Assembly (NCBI GenBank): GCA_900766265.1
Contig: CAAFUS010000002.1
Location: forward strand, 1 to 64,000
Direction: 5' to 3'
Source of the DNA: Pseudomonadaceae bacterium
Lineage (GTDB): Bacteria; Pseudomonadota; Gammaproteobacteria; Pseudomonadales; Pseudomonadaceae
Length of the DNA: 64,000 bases
In this document: piece after piece, positions 17,029 through 26,085 of the stretch
Position numbering within the stretch: the first letter of the stretch is position 1
How the letters are laid out: the number at the start of each line of letters is the position of its first letter
Made by a program: the position numbers and the translations under genes
The notes under the pieces: model-generated
Database searches by the model: none
What the model was told of the DNA's origin: nothing
Seen by the model: only the letters and a program-made list of their open reading frames with translations

Positions 17029-18207
17029 ATGCAAGAGGTCGTCATCGTTGCCGCCACCCGCACTGCTATCGGCAGCTTCCAGGGTGCCCTGGCCAGCCTG
17101 CCCGCCGTTGAACTGGGCGCTGCGGTCATTCGCCGTCTACTGGAGCAGACCGGGATCGACCCGGCACAGGTCGATGAGGTCATCCTCGGCCACGTGCTGA
17201 CGGCGGGGGCCGGACAGAACCCGGCCCGCCAGGCCGCGGTCAAGGCCGGCCTGCCCTATACGGTTCCAGCCATGACCCTGAACAAGGTATGTGGCTCGGG
17301 CCTAAAGGCACTGCATCTCGGCGCCCAAGCTATCCACTGTGGCGACGCCGAGGTCATTATCGCCGGCGGCATGGAGAACATGAGCCTGGCCCCGTACGTG
17401 ATGCCGGGCGCGCGCACCGGGCTGCGCATGGGCCATGCCCAGCTGATCGACAGCATGATCGAAGACGGTCTCTGGGATGCCTTCAACGGCTACCACATGG
17501 GTATCACCGCCGAGAACCTGGTTGAAAAGTACGGTATCACTCGGGAGCAACAGGATGGCTTTGCCGCCGCGTCCCAGCAGAAAGCCGTCGCCGCGATCGA
17601 AGCCGGTCACTTCCGCTCCCAGATCACGCCGATCAGCATCCCCCAGCGCAAAGGCGAGCCGCTGATCTTCGAAACCGATGAGCAACCCCGTGCAGGCACA
17701 ACCGCCGAGGCTTTGGCCAAGCTCAAGCCTGCGTTCAAGAAGGACGGCAGCGTCACCGCCGGCAACGCGTCGAGCCTCAACGATGGCGCCGCCGCCGTGC
17801 TGCTGATGAGCGCGGACAAGGCCCGTGCACTCGACCTGCCGGTGCTCGCCCGCATCGCCGCTTACGCCAATGCCGGCGTCGATCCGGCCATAATGGGCAT
17901 AGGACCGGTCTCGGCGACTCGCCGTTGCCTCGAGAAGGCTGGCTGGACACTGGACCAGCTGGATCTGATCGAAGCCAACGAAGCCTTCGCGGCCCAGGCC
18001 TTGGCGGTAGGCCAGGAACTTGGCTGGGACAGCGAACGGGTCAATGTGAACGGGGGCGCCATCGCACTGGGCCACCCGATCGGTGCGTCCGGCTGCCGCG
18101 TATTGGTGACCCTGCTGCACGAACTGATCCGCCGTGACGGCCGTCGTGGGCTCGCCACCCTCTGTATCGGTGGCGGCCAGGGTGTCGCGCTGGCCATCGA
18201 ACGCTAG
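17029..18207 (+). CDS. atoB: acetyl-CoA C-acetyltransferase (thiolase)
   Basis: 392 residues, full-length thiolase. The nucleophilic cysteine is in NKVCGSGLKA (about residue 88), the catalytic histidine in GHPIGASGCR, and the second cysteine in TLCIGGGQGVALAIER. Family members condense two acetyl-CoA or cleave acetoacetyl-CoA; the biosynthetic (PhaA/AtoB) form is the best match. No partner genes of PHB or acetoacetate metabolism are adjacent, so the pathway is uncertain. It lies downstream of acs, which also produces acetyl-CoA. Confidence 0.9.
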   Translation: MQEVVIVAATRTAIGSFQGALASLPAVELGAAVIRRLLEQTGIDPAQVDEVILGHVLTAGAGQNPARQAAVKAGLPYTVPAMTLNKVCGSGLKALHLGAQAIHCGDAEVIIAGGMENMSLAPYVMPGARTGLRMGHAQLIDSMIEDGLWDAFNGYHMGITAENLVEKYGITREQQDGFAAASQQKAVAAIEAGHFRSQITPISIPQRKGEPLIFETDEQPRAGTTAEALAKLKPAFKKDGSVTAGNASSLNDGAAAVLLMSADKARALDLPVLARIAAYANAGVDPAIMGIGPVSATRRCLEKAGWTLDQLDLIEANEAFAAQALAVGQELGWDSERVNVNGGAIALGHPIGASGCRVLVTLLHELIRRDGRRGLATLCIGGGQGVALAIER

Positions 18208-18314
18208 GGTACGTCGCAGGTCACAGGCGGAGGTCCGTCACAAGCCAGGCTGCGGCGCAATTCCGCCCGCAGCGGGCGTGGCATACTCGGGCATCCGCCT
18301 AGCTGACAACCGCC

Positions 18315-21188
18315 ATGACAAGAACCACGATAAGACGAACGACCATCGCCACCCTGCTCGCGGTGGCGCTCTACAGCCTGCTGGGATTTGTGGTGCTGCC
18401 GGGCATTGCGCTGCACCTGATCAACGGGCAGCTCGAACGTCATGTCAACGCCCCTGCGAAGTTGCAGCGCATCGAATTCAACCCCTTCAGCCTCGAGCTT
18501 AGCCTGTTCGACCTGCGCATCGGCGAGCCCGGGGACGAGCAGTTGGGACTGGACCGGCTCTACCTCGACCTTCAGTGGAGCAGTCTCTGGCAGCGCCGGC
18601 TGCATCTGGCCGATGTCGAACTGGAACGCCCCCGCGGCCAAGTCCGCTTCGCCAATGATGGTACGTTCAATCTTGCCCAGCTGTTCAACATCCCCGAAAG
18701 CGACGCGCCACCAGACGACGACGCGCAGACTTTTCCGTTGCGCATCGACCGCCTGCAACTGATCCGCGGTTACCTGCGCCTTCAGGACCTGCAACCGCAA
18801 GAGCCGGTCGAGCTGGTCTACGACACCCTGAACCTGGAACTGCACAATCTGGCGACACGCGATGACGCCCGCGCCGACATCAGTCTGGTGGCCAACAATC
18901 CGGCCGGCGGCGAACTGCAGTGGCAAGGGGAGCTCACCCTCGATCCCTTCACGTCCAAAGGAAGCCTGATCCTTAGCGGGGTGAATCTGCGTACCCTCTG
19001 GCCTTACGTCCAGCAATCAGTGCCTCTCGCACTGAGTGAAGGGCGCGTGAATGTCAGCAGCGACTACACCGTGGACCTGAGCGACGGCCTTTCCCTACGC
19101 CTGGACAACGCGCGCCTGGACTCGACGGCACTGGCCATCGACAGCCTCGAAGGCGAGCCGCTGCTACGCCTGATGTCCCTATCGGTCGGCGACACCTCGA
19201 TGAGCCTGGCCGACCAGCGGGTAACCGTCGGCCAGCTGCGCCTGCACGGCCTGGAAACCTGGGTCGCACGCGAGGCCGACGGCGTCCTCGACTGGCAAAA
19301 GCGTTTTGCCGGGAATGCGGATGCAAGCGATGCAGCCAAGCAGGTGCCCGACCAGACGACGCAGCCCTGGCAGGTCCTACTCCGCGACGCCGCGCTCGAA
19401 GGTGCGACTGTGCACCTGGCCGACCACCTACCCGAGGGCGAGGTGACCCTCGACCTGACGCCACTCGACATTCACCTGCGCGACTTCGACAGCGCCGGCA
19501 CCACCCCCTTCAGTCTGAGTGTCAATTCCGGCATCGGACGCCAGGGCAAACTCGGCGCCAAAGGCAGCATGCAGCTCACCCCCCTGAGCGGCCAGCTGGC
19601 CGTCACCCTGGACAGTCTGGACATGCGCATCGCCCAGGCCTATCTCAGTCCCTTCGTCCGCCTGGAGCTGCGCAGTGGCCGGCTCGATGGCGAACTCGCG
19701 GTCGACCTGCAGGGCGCCGAGCCGCTGGCTTTCAACGTTAGCGGCCGCGCCGGCATCAGCCAGCTGCATGCCCTGGACACCCTGCACAACCGCGACTTCC
19801 TCAAATGGCAGCGCCTGGACGTCGAAGGACTCGACTATCGCCACGGCACTCGCTTGGGCATCGAGCGGGTAGCACTCGACGAACCTTATGCCCGTTTCAT
19901 CATCAATCAGGACTTGACCACCAACATCAACGATCTGTTGATCGCGCAACCCGGATCAGAGGACAAGAGCGAACCGACACCGGGCGAGCCGCTGGCGATC
20001 CGCATCGGTCAGGTCGACATTACCCAGGGCTCGGCCAACTTCGCCGACTTCAGCCTTCGACCGCCCTTCGCAACCGCCGTGCAGGAGCTCAACGGCCGTA
20101 TCGGGACGCTCGACAGCCGCTCCGACAACCCAGCCAGCGTAGAGGTCGCCGGCAAGGTAGACCGCTATGCACCGGTCAACATCAGCGGCAGCCTGACGCC
20201 CTTCGACCCGCTGCAAAACCTCGACATCGCGACGCGCTTTCGCCAGGTCGAACTGACCACCCTGACGCCCTACTCCAGCAAGTTCGCTGGCTACCGAATC
20301 CGCCGCGGTCGGCTCGACCTGGATTTGCACTACCGGATCCAGCAAGGCCAGCTGCGTGCTGAGAACAAGGTGGTTCTCGAACAGCTGCAGCTCGGCGAGC
20401 GCGTCGATAGCCCGGACGCCGTCGACCTCCCCATACGCCTGGCCGTGGCCCTGCTCAAGGACAGCCGCGGCACCATCTCGCTGGAACTGCCAGTCCAGGG
20501 CGATCTCAACGACCCTCAGTTCGATGTCATGCCCATCGTCTGGCAGACGCTGCGTAACCTGGTCGTGCGGGCGGCCAAGGCGCCCTTTCGCTTCCTCGGC
20601 TCCCTGGTGGGCAACGACCAGGACGACTTGAACCGTATTGCCTTCGCCGCTGGCGACACCAGCCTCGACGCCCAGGCACGCCAGGCACTCGACGCCCTCG
20701 CCGCGGCGCTCAAGGAGCGGCCGGCCCTGCGCCTGGAAGTCGAAGGCATGAGCGCACGGCAAAGCGACGGCCCGCTGCTTGCTGAACAATGGCTCGAGCG
20801 CGAATACCAGAACATTTCCTACAACATGCGTCAGCGCCGGGGCGATCAGGTGCCTCGCGACCCTTCGCAACTGGAAGTGGCCGACAGCGAGAAACCGGCC
20901 CTGCTGGAAGCCATTTACCGCAGCAGACTGCAGCAGCCGCCCCCGGAACCATGGCGGCAGCTGGACGAGGACGAGCGCGCCGAACGCCTGCGCCAGGCGA
21001 TCCTCGATACCTGGAGCGGCAACACCGGTCTGCTCAGGCGTCTGGCACAAGCCCGAGCAGCGGCCATCAAGGAGCATCTGGTCGATCACGGCGGCCTGGA
21101 GGCAAGTCGCGTCTACCTGCTCGACACCGGCCTGACAGAACCCGACAATGGCCAGGTGAGCAGCCTGCTGCATCTAGGAAGCGACTAG
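18315..21188 (+). CDS. large DUF748 (AsmA-like) envelope protein with OmpA-like C-terminus
   Basis: 957 residues. One N-terminal membrane anchor (about residues 10-35) is followed by a long beta-rich periplasmic region of the DUF748 family, related to AsmA/TamB-type proteins that bridge or supply lipid to the outer membrane. The tail (about 775-955) has OmpA-like features: LNRIAFAAGDTSLDAQARQA at one end and ARAAAIKEHLVDHGGL with RVYLLDTGL at the other, separated by an insert. The DUF2845 gene starts two bases after its stop, so they are co-transcribed. Molecular function is unproven. Confidence 0.85.
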   Translation: MTRTTIRRTTIATLLAVALYSLLGFVVLPGIALHLINGQLERHVNAPAKLQRIEFNPFSLELSLFDLRIGEPGDEQLGLDRLYLDLQWSSLWQRRLHLADVELERPRGQVRFANDGTFNLAQLFNIPESDAPPDDDAQTFPLRIDRLQLIRGYLRLQDLQPQEPVELVYDTLNLELHNLATRDDARADISLVANNPAGGELQWQGELTLDPFTSKGSLILSGVNLRTLWPYVQQSVPLALSEGRVNVSSDYTVDLSDGLSLRLDNARLDSTALAIDSLEGEPLLRLMSLSVGDTSMSLADQRVTVGQLRLHGLETWVAREADGVLDWQKRFAGNADASDAAKQVPDQTTQPWQVLLRDAALEGATVHLADHLPEGEVTLDLTPLDIHLRDFDSAGTTPFSLSVNSGIGRQGKLGAKGSMQLTPLSGQLAVTLDSLDMRIAQAYLSPFVRLELRSGRLDGELAVDLQGAEPLAFNVSGRAGISQLHALDTLHNRDFLKWQRLDVEGLDYRHGTRLGIERVALDEPYARFIINQDLTTNINDLLIAQPGSEDKSEPTPGEPLAIRIGQVDITQGSANFADFSLRPPFATAVQELNGRIGTLDSRSDNPASVEVAGKVDRYAPVNISGSLTPFDPLQNLDIATRFRQVELTTLTPYSSKFAGYRIRRGRLDLDLHYRIQQGQLRAENKVVLEQLQLGERVDSPDAVDLPIRLAVALLKDSRGTISLELPVQGDLNDPQFDVMPIVWQTLRNLVVRAAKAPFRFLGSLVGNDQDDLNRIAFAAGDTSLDAQARQALDALAAALKERPALRLEVEGMSARQSDGPLLAEQWLEREYQNISYNMRQRRGDQVPRDPSQLEVADSEKPALLEAIYRSRLQQPPPEPWRQLDEDERAERLRQAILDTWSGNTGLLRRLAQARAAAIKEHLVDHGGLEASRVYLLDTGLTEPDNGQVSSLLHLGSD

Positions 21189-21189
21189 C

Positions 21190-21489
21190 ATGACCCCGAT
21201 CCCATCTCTCTTCTGCCTGAGCGCCATGCTGGCCTGCGCCAGTGCCGCCCACGCCGACACCATGCGTTGCGGCAGCCAGCTGGTCAGCACGGGGGACCGT
21301 ACATTCGAAGTCGAGCGTAAATGCGGCCCGCCGGCGCACAGCGACCTGGTCGGCTATGCCCTCGGCCGTAACGATCGACAGGAATTCAAGCTGGAAGAAT
21401 GGGTATACGGCCCGAGCAACGGCTCGATCAACATCCTGACGTTCGAAGGCAACCGCCTGGTTCGCATCGAAACGCGCCGCAGCAATTGA
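21190..21489 (+). CDS. DUF2845 secreted protein, first of a tandem pair
   Basis: 99 residues. A signal peptide is cleaved near AHA (residue 22). The mature domain has the DUF2845 pattern: MRCGSQLVSTGD, a KCGPP motif, EEWVYGP and FEGNRLVRIETR. Two cysteines could form a disulfide. The fold resembles small BamE/SmpA-like domains, but function is unknown. It is directly coupled to the DUF748 gene and followed after 14 bases by a paralogue. Confidence 0.82.
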   Translation: MTPIPSLFCLSAMLACASAAHADTMRCGSQLVSTGDRTFEVERKCGPPAHSDLVGYALGRNDRQEFKLEEWVYGPSNGSINILTFEGNRLVRIETRRSN

Positions 21490-21503
21490 AACGGAGATGC
21501 ATC

Positions 21504-21806
21504 ATGACCAAGCGGTTAGCTGTCCTGGCGCTGGCCCTATGGGCACCCGTGGCGCTGGCCTCGTCGACCTACCGCTGCGGCAGCCAGCTGGTGAGCAGGG
21601 ATGCCACCACGAGCGAGGTTCTGAGCAAGTGCGGACCGCCAGCGAGCGATAACCTGATCGGTTTCAAGGAAGTGGTGGACGTCTACGGATTTCGCAATGA
21701 GGTGCAGGTCGAGGAATGGATCTACGGGCCGAACAACGGGATGCTGCATTACCTGCGCTTCGAAGGTAATCGCCTGATGCGCATCGACAGCCGACGCGGC
21801 CAATAA
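21504..21806 (+). CDS. DUF2845 secreted protein, second of a tandem pair
   Basis: 100 residues, a paralogue of the preceding gene: shared YRCGSQLVS, KCGPPASDN, EEWIYGPNNG and FEGNRLMRID segments. The signal peptide ends near ALA (residue 19). The start is the ATG 10 bases after ACGGAG. A bidirectional terminator follows directly. The two copies probably arose by local duplication. Confidence 0.82.
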   Translation: MTKRLAVLALALWAPVALASSTYRCGSQLVSRDATTSEVLSKCGPPASDNLIGFKEVVDVYGFRNEVQVEEWIYGPNNGMLHYLRFEGNRLMRIDSRRGQ

Positions 21807-21831
21807 AAAAACCCCACGCACTGGCGTGGGG
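21805..21831 (-). terminator. bidirectional terminator between the DUF2845 and BON genes
   Basis: Stem CCCCACGC/GCGTGGGG with a four-base loop. The minus strand has seven T residues after the stem, ending the leftward BON gene. The plus strand has a weaker T tract but could also serve the rightward DUF2845 gene. Confidence 0.85.
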
Positions 21832-21868
21832 TTCGTCTGCCATGCAAGGGGAACATGGCCTAACAAAC

Positions 21869-22240
21869 TCAGTCGGCGGTTTTCAGGCCGTCGGCAGAAA
21901 CGTTACGCACGCCTTCTACTCCCTTGGCCTTGGATATGGCCATTTCCTTTTCGGCTTCGGTAGCCACGGTGCCGCTCAGCGACACGATGCCGTCCTTGGT
22001 TTCGACTTCGATGTCCATGCCGGGAGTGGAGCCCTCGGCCAGCAGGACCGACTTCACTTTGGTGGTGATCCAGGTATCGGACACGGCATCGCCGGCTTCT
22101 CGTGCTTCGTTTGCGGCGAGCATCAGGGCATCCGACTGGCCCAACGCAGGAGTGCTGTCGGCAAAGGCTACGCCAGCGAACGGAAAGCTCAGGGCAGCGG
22201 TAACGACGGTGGCAGCTACGGAAGTCTGGATCTTTTTCAT
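21869..22240 (-). CDS. periplasmic BON-domain protein
   Basis: 123 residues. The signal peptide ends near AFA (residue 27). One BON domain fills the C-terminal half (about 55-120: SDTWITTKVKSVLLAEG to EGVRNVSADGLK), the fold of OsmY that binds the envelope surface. Only one BON repeat is present, against two in OsmY. The upstream region carries a sigma-54-type promoter and an inverted repeat rather than an obvious sigma-70 promoter. An envelope stress role is inferred. Confidence 0.88.
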   Translation of the reverse strand: MKKIQTSVAATVVTAALSFPFAGVAFADSTPALGQSDALMLAANEAREAGDAVSDTWITTKVKSVLLAEGSTPGMDIEVETKDGIVSLSGTVATEAEKEMAISKAKGVEGVRNVSADGLKTAD

Positions 22241-22307
22241 CGAGTTACTCCTATCTTTCTCATGGTTTCCGCAGCGTGACTCCGGCTGCGGATTACACTT
22301 CTACCGT

Positions 22308-22323
22308 CGCAAGCCGCGTGCCA
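22308..22323 (-). promoter_or_regulatory. sigma-54 (-24/-12) promoter candidate for the BON gene
   Basis: Minus strand TGGCACG, four bases, TTGC. The GG and GC doublets are separated by exactly ten bases, as RpoN requires, and only the base after TTGC deviates from consensus. The start would be near 22297, about 57 bases before the ATG, and a good ribosome-binding site (AGGAG) follows. Confidence 0.55.
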
Positions 22324-22409
22324 AACGAACGAAAGAACAAAATGCCTTTGAAAACAATCACTTATATCGAAGAACAAACAGCCGGAAAAATGCATATTGC
22401 ATGTTGACC

Positions 22410-22426
22410 TTGCACCGCACGTGCAA
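22410..22426. promoter_or_regulatory. inverted repeat, candidate enhancer-binding site
   Basis: TTGCAC, five bases, GTGCAA. It lies about 120 bases upstream of the predicted RpoN start, a typical position for an enhancer-binding protein site. The interval between it and the promoter is AT-rich and could take an IHF bend. The cognate activator is not identifiable. Confidence 0.4.
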
Positions 22427-22459
22427 CTTGCAATGTAGCTGAGAACGTCCGAACCAATG

Positions 22460-22485
22460 AAAAAGGGCCCCGAAGGGCCCTTTTT
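22460..22485 (-). terminator. terminator of pnp
   Basis: Perfect stem AAAAAGGGCCC/GGGCCCTTTTT with a four-base loop, seventeen bases after the pnp stop on the minus strand. Its symmetry would allow function on both strands. Confidence 0.88.
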
Positions 22486-22501
22486 GAAACGCTGGCGAAA
22501 G

Positions 22502-24607
22502 TCAGACGCCAGAAGCTTCGGCTGCCGCCACATCCTTAATCGACAGTTTGATACGACCGCGGTTGTCCACGTCCAGTACCAGCACCTTCACTTCCTGACC
22601 TTCCTTGAGCACGTCGGTGACCTTCTCGACACGCTGATCGCTCAGCATCGAGATGTGCACGAGACCATCCTTGCCCGGCAGGATGTTGACGAAGGCGCCG
22701 AAATCGACGATGCGCTCGACGCGACCCACGTAGATCTTGCCGATCTCGGCTTCGGCAGTGATGCTCAGCACGCGCTGCTTGGCAGCTTCGGCTGCATCCT
22801 TGGTTTCGCCGAAGATTTTGATCGAGCCGTCATCCTCGATGTCGATCGAGGCCTTGGTCTCTTCGCAGATGCTGCGAATGGTGGCGCCGCCCTTGCCGAT
22901 CACATCGCGAATCTTGTCCTGATCGATCTTCATCGCGATCATGGTCGGCGCGTTGGCCGACAGCTCGCTGCGCGACTGCGCGATCACTTGGTTCATCTGG
23001 CCGAGGATGTTCAGGCGCGCTTCCAGGGCCTGGCCCAGGGCGATTTCCATGATCTCTTCGGTGATACCCTGGATCTTGATGTCCATCTGCAGCGCGGTTA
23101 CACCCTTGGCGGTACCGGCAACCTTGAAGTCCATGTCGCCCAGATGGTCTTCGTCACCTAGGATGTCGGTCAGCACGGCGAACTTCTCGCCTTCCTTGAC
23201 CAGACCCATGGCGATACCGGCCACCGGGGCCTTCATCGGCACACCCGCATCCATCAGTGCCAGCGAGGCGCCGCAGACGGATGCCATGGAGCTGGACCCG
23301 TTGGATTCGGTGATTTCCGACACCACACGGATGGTGTACGGGAATTCGTCGGCGTTCGGCAGCATGGCGGCGACACCGCGACGGGCCAGACGGCCATGGC
23401 CGATTTCACGACGGCCCGTGGCGCCCATGCGACCACACTCGCCTACCGAGTAAGGCGGGAAGTTGTAGTGCAGCATGAAGGCGTCTTTCTTTTCGCCTTC
23501 CAGGGTATCGAGCAGCTGGGCGTCGCGTGCGGTACCGAGGGTCGCGACCACCAGGGCCTGGGTTTCGCCACGGGTGAACAGCGCCGAACCGTGAGTCTTG
23601 TCCAGAACGCCGACTTCGATGTTCAGGCCACGCACGGTACGGGTGTCACGGCCGTCGATGCGCGGCTTGCCGTTGACGATGTTTTCACGGACGGTGCGGT
23701 ATTCGATCTCGCCGAAGGCATCCTTGACCTCGCTCGCGGATGGCTGACCTTCCTCGCCGGAGAATTTCGCGACAACCTGGTCACGCAGCTCGCCCAGGCG
23801 GGCATAGCGATCCTGCTTGATGATGATGGTGTAGGCCTGGGAGATGGCTTCGCCGAATTCGCTGCGGATGGCATCGAGCAGTGCGGTGTTGGGAGCGGTG
23901 GGCTGCCAGTCCCAGCGCGGCTTGCCGGCTTCGGCGGCGAGTTCGGAGACGGCCTGGATGACTGTCTGGAATTCGTCATGGGCGAACAGCACGGCGCCCA
24001 GCATCTGGTCTTCGGTCAGTTCCTTGGCTTCGGATTCGACCATCAGCACGGCGTCCTTGGTACCAGCCACGACCATGTCGAGGCTGGATGCCTTGAGCTG
24101 TTCGTAGGTCGGGTTCAGCAGGTAGCCGGTTTCCGGATGGAAGGCCACGCGAGCGGCGCCGATGGGGCCATCGAACGGAATGCCGGAAATGGCCAGCGCG
24201 GCCGAGGTGCCAATCATCGCGGCGATGTCCGGATCGGTCTTCTTGCTGGTGGAGACCACGGTGCAGATGACCTGTACTTCGTTCTGGAAACCTTCCGGGA
24301 ACAGCGGACGGATCGGGCGATCGATCAGACGCGAGGTCAGGGTTTCCTTTTCCGAAGGACGAGCTTCGCGCTTGAAGAAGCCGCCCGGGATCTTGCCGGC
24401 TGCGTAGGTCTTCTCCTGATAGTGCACCGACAGCGGGAAAAAGCCCTTGCTCGGGTCTGCGGTCTTGGCACCGACCACGGTGACCAGCACGGTGACGTCA
24501 TCGTCGACGGTGACCAGCACGGCACCGGAGGCCTGGCGAGCGATACGGCCCGTCTCGAGGGTTACGGTCGACTGACCGAACTGAAACTTCTTGATTACCG
24601 GGTTCAC
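22502..24607 (-). CDS. pnp: polynucleotide phosphorylase
   Basis: 701 residues. A 3'-to-5' phosphorolytic exoribonuclease and component of the RNA degradosome. Two RNase PH-like domains (about 1-140 and 310-545) flank a helical domain. A KH domain with GKGGATIRSICEET (about 560-615) and an S1 domain (about 620-690) follow. It is the last gene of the leftward rimP-nusA-infB-rbfA-truB-rpsO-pnp series, as in E. coli. Confidence 0.97.
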   Translation of the reverse strand: MNPVIKKFQFGQSTVTLETGRIARQASGAVLVTVDDDVTVLVTVVGAKTADPSKGFFPLSVHYQEKTYAAGKIPGGFFKREARPSEKETLTSRLIDRPIRPLFPEGFQNEVQVICTVVSTSKKTDPDIAAMIGTSAALAISGIPFDGPIGAARVAFHPETGYLLNPTYEQLKASSLDMVVAGTKDAVLMVESEAKELTEDQMLGAVLFAHDEFQTVIQAVSELAAEAGKPRWDWQPTAPNTALLDAIRSEFGEAISQAYTIIIKQDRYARLGELRDQVVAKFSGEEGQPSASEVKDAFGEIEYRTVRENIVNGKPRIDGRDTRTVRGLNIEVGVLDKTHGSALFTRGETQALVVATLGTARDAQLLDTLEGEKKDAFMLHYNFPPYSVGECGRMGATGRREIGHGRLARRGVAAMLPNADEFPYTIRVVSEITESNGSSSMASVCGASLALMDAGVPMKAPVAGIAMGLVKEGEKFAVLTDILGDEDHLGDMDFKVAGTAKGVTALQMDIKIQGITEEIMEIALGQALEARLNILGQMNQVIAQSRSELSANAPTMIAMKIDQDKIRDVIGKGGATIRSICEETKASIDIEDDGSIKIFGETKDAAEAAKQRVLSITAEAEIGKIYVGRVERIVDFGAFVNILPGKDGLVHISMLSDQRVEKVTDVLKEGQEVKVLVLDVDNRGRIKLSIKDVAAAEASGV

Positions 24608-24692
24608 GGTGTTTTCCTTCTCTGTGTTGCCTTGGGGGAAATCGTGGGAAGCAGCGGGAGTCGGACCCGAACTGTTTCATCCAGAAAGCTAA

Positions 24693-24755
24693 AAGCTGGG
24701 AGCCCGAAGCTGTAAGCGGGAAAATCCCTGGCTTTCAACTTCAAGCTCCCAGCTT
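24693..24755. repeat. inverted AGCTT-rich repeat between rpsO and pnp
   Basis: Perfect 11-bp arms AAGCTGGGAGC (24693-24703) and GCTCCCAGCTT (24745-24755), with more AAGCT/AGCTT units between. The mRNA from rpsO into pnp would form a long hairpin here. In E. coli this intergenic region is an RNase III site that controls pnp; the same role is possible but not shown. Confidence 0.6.
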
Positions 24756-24776
24756 CTTGCTTGTGGCAAACGTCGC

Positions 24777-25046
24777 TTAGCGACGCAGACCCAGGCGGCC
24801 GATCAGGCTGCTGTAACGAGTGGTGTCCTTACCCTTCAGGTAGTCCAGCAGCTTGCGGCGCTGGTTGACCATACGGATCAGGCCACGACGCGAGTGGTGA
24901 TCTTTGCCGTTGGCCTTGAAGTGGTCCTGCAGCTTGTTGATGTTAGCGGTGAGCAGGGCTACCTGCACTTCCGGAGAACCGGTATCGCCTTCACCCTGCT
25001 TGTACTCGTTTACGATCTGGGCTTTTTCTTCAACGCTCAGTGCCAT
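24777..25046 (-). CDS. rpsO: 30S ribosomal protein S15
   Basis: 89 residues, the standard length. Binds the central domain of 16S rRNA early in 30S assembly. The conserved core TGSPEVQVALLTANINKLQDHF and DHHSRRGLIRMVNQRRKLLDYLK is intact. It lies between truB and pnp in the conserved order. Confidence 0.98.
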   Translation of the reverse strand: MALSVEEKAQIVNEYKQGEGDTGSPEVQVALLTANINKLQDHFKANGKDHHSRRGLIRMVNQRRKLLDYLKGKDTTRYSSLIGRLGLRR

Positions 25047-25164
25047 GTTAGGGCTCCTTGAGTGAACAGGCCGGGAATCGCTTCCCGTGTTTTAAAGAGA
25101 GGTATGACCGTGCCTGCTGACAGCCACCCTCTGAACACGCCGCGCAAGGCGCCGCGTGCAACGG

Positions 25165-26082
25165 TCATTCCGACCGAATCAATCGACGCGGCGCGATCCG
25201 CCCGTCGTCGCTCACCTCACCGATACCGATGAAGCGACCGTTGTGGTCCTGTACCCGGACCATGCCGTATTTCGGCGCCTCCGGTGCCCGCACTGGCTGA
25301 CCCTGCAGCCAGTAGAACGCGCTGTGCTCGGAGAAGTGTAGCAGGGGCCAATGCTCCAGCCCGCTGTCGACCGGCTTCAAGAACGCATCGAGTGCCGGCG
25401 CACCGCCCTCTGCATGGGCCTGCTCCAACGCCTCGAGACTGATCGTATGCGACAGGTCGAAGGGACCGGCCTGCGTCCGGCGCAGCTCGGCGACATGCGC
25501 GCCGCAGCCAAGCAGCTCGCCGATATCCTCGACCAGCGTGCGGATATAGGTGCCCTTGCTGCAGGCAACTGCCAGACGCGCGGTCTCGCCGTCGAGCTCG
25601 AGCAACTCCAGGCGCGCAATGGTAACAGAACGCGCTTCGCGCTCCACCACCTCTCCTGCCCGAGCAAGCTTGTACAGCGGCTGGCCATCGCGCTTGATTG
25701 CCGAATACATCGGCGGCACCTGCAGGATATCGCCACGAAAACGTGGCAACACCGATTCCAGCCGCGCGTGATCGACCTCCACCGGCCGGCGCAGGAGCAC
25801 CTCGCCCTCGGCATCGGCGGTCGTAGTCGTCACGCCCAGCTGCAGGCGCGTCTCGTAGCCCTTGTCCGCATCGAGCAGGTACTGCGAAAACTTGGTCGCC
25901 TCTCCGAAACAGAGCGGCAGCACGCCGGTCGCCAACGGATCGAGGCTGCCGGTGTGACCGGCCTTCTCGGCATTGAGCAGCCAGCGCACCTTCTGCAGCG
26001 CGGCGTTGGACGTCAGCCCCTTGGGCTTGTCGAGCAGCATGATGCCGCTGACGGCACGCCTGACACGTTTGACCTGCGCCAC
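25165..26082 (-). CDS. truB: tRNA pseudouridine-55 synthase
   Basis: 305 residues. Makes pseudouridine 55 in the T loop of tRNAs. The catalytic aspartate is in HTGSLDPLATGVLPLCFG. The N-terminal KPKGLTSNAALQKVR motif and C-terminal PUA-like domain (GMVRVQDHNGRFIGIGEV) are present. It starts three bases after the rbfA stop. Confidence 0.97.
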   Translation of the reverse strand: MAQVKRVRRAVSGIMLLDKPKGLTSNAALQKVRWLLNAEKAGHTGSLDPLATGVLPLCFGEATKFSQYLLDADKGYETRLQLGVTTTTADAEGEVLLRRPVEVDHARLESVLPRFRGDILQVPPMYSAIKRDGQPLYKLARAGEVVEREARSVTIARLELLELDGETARLAVACSKGTYIRTLVEDIGELLGCGAHVAELRRTQAGPFDLSHTISLEALEQAHAEGGAPALDAFLKPVDSGLEHWPLLHFSEHSAFYWLQGQPVRAPEAPKYGMVRVQDHNGRFIGIGEVSDDGRIAPRRLIRSE

Positions 26083-26085
26083 GGG

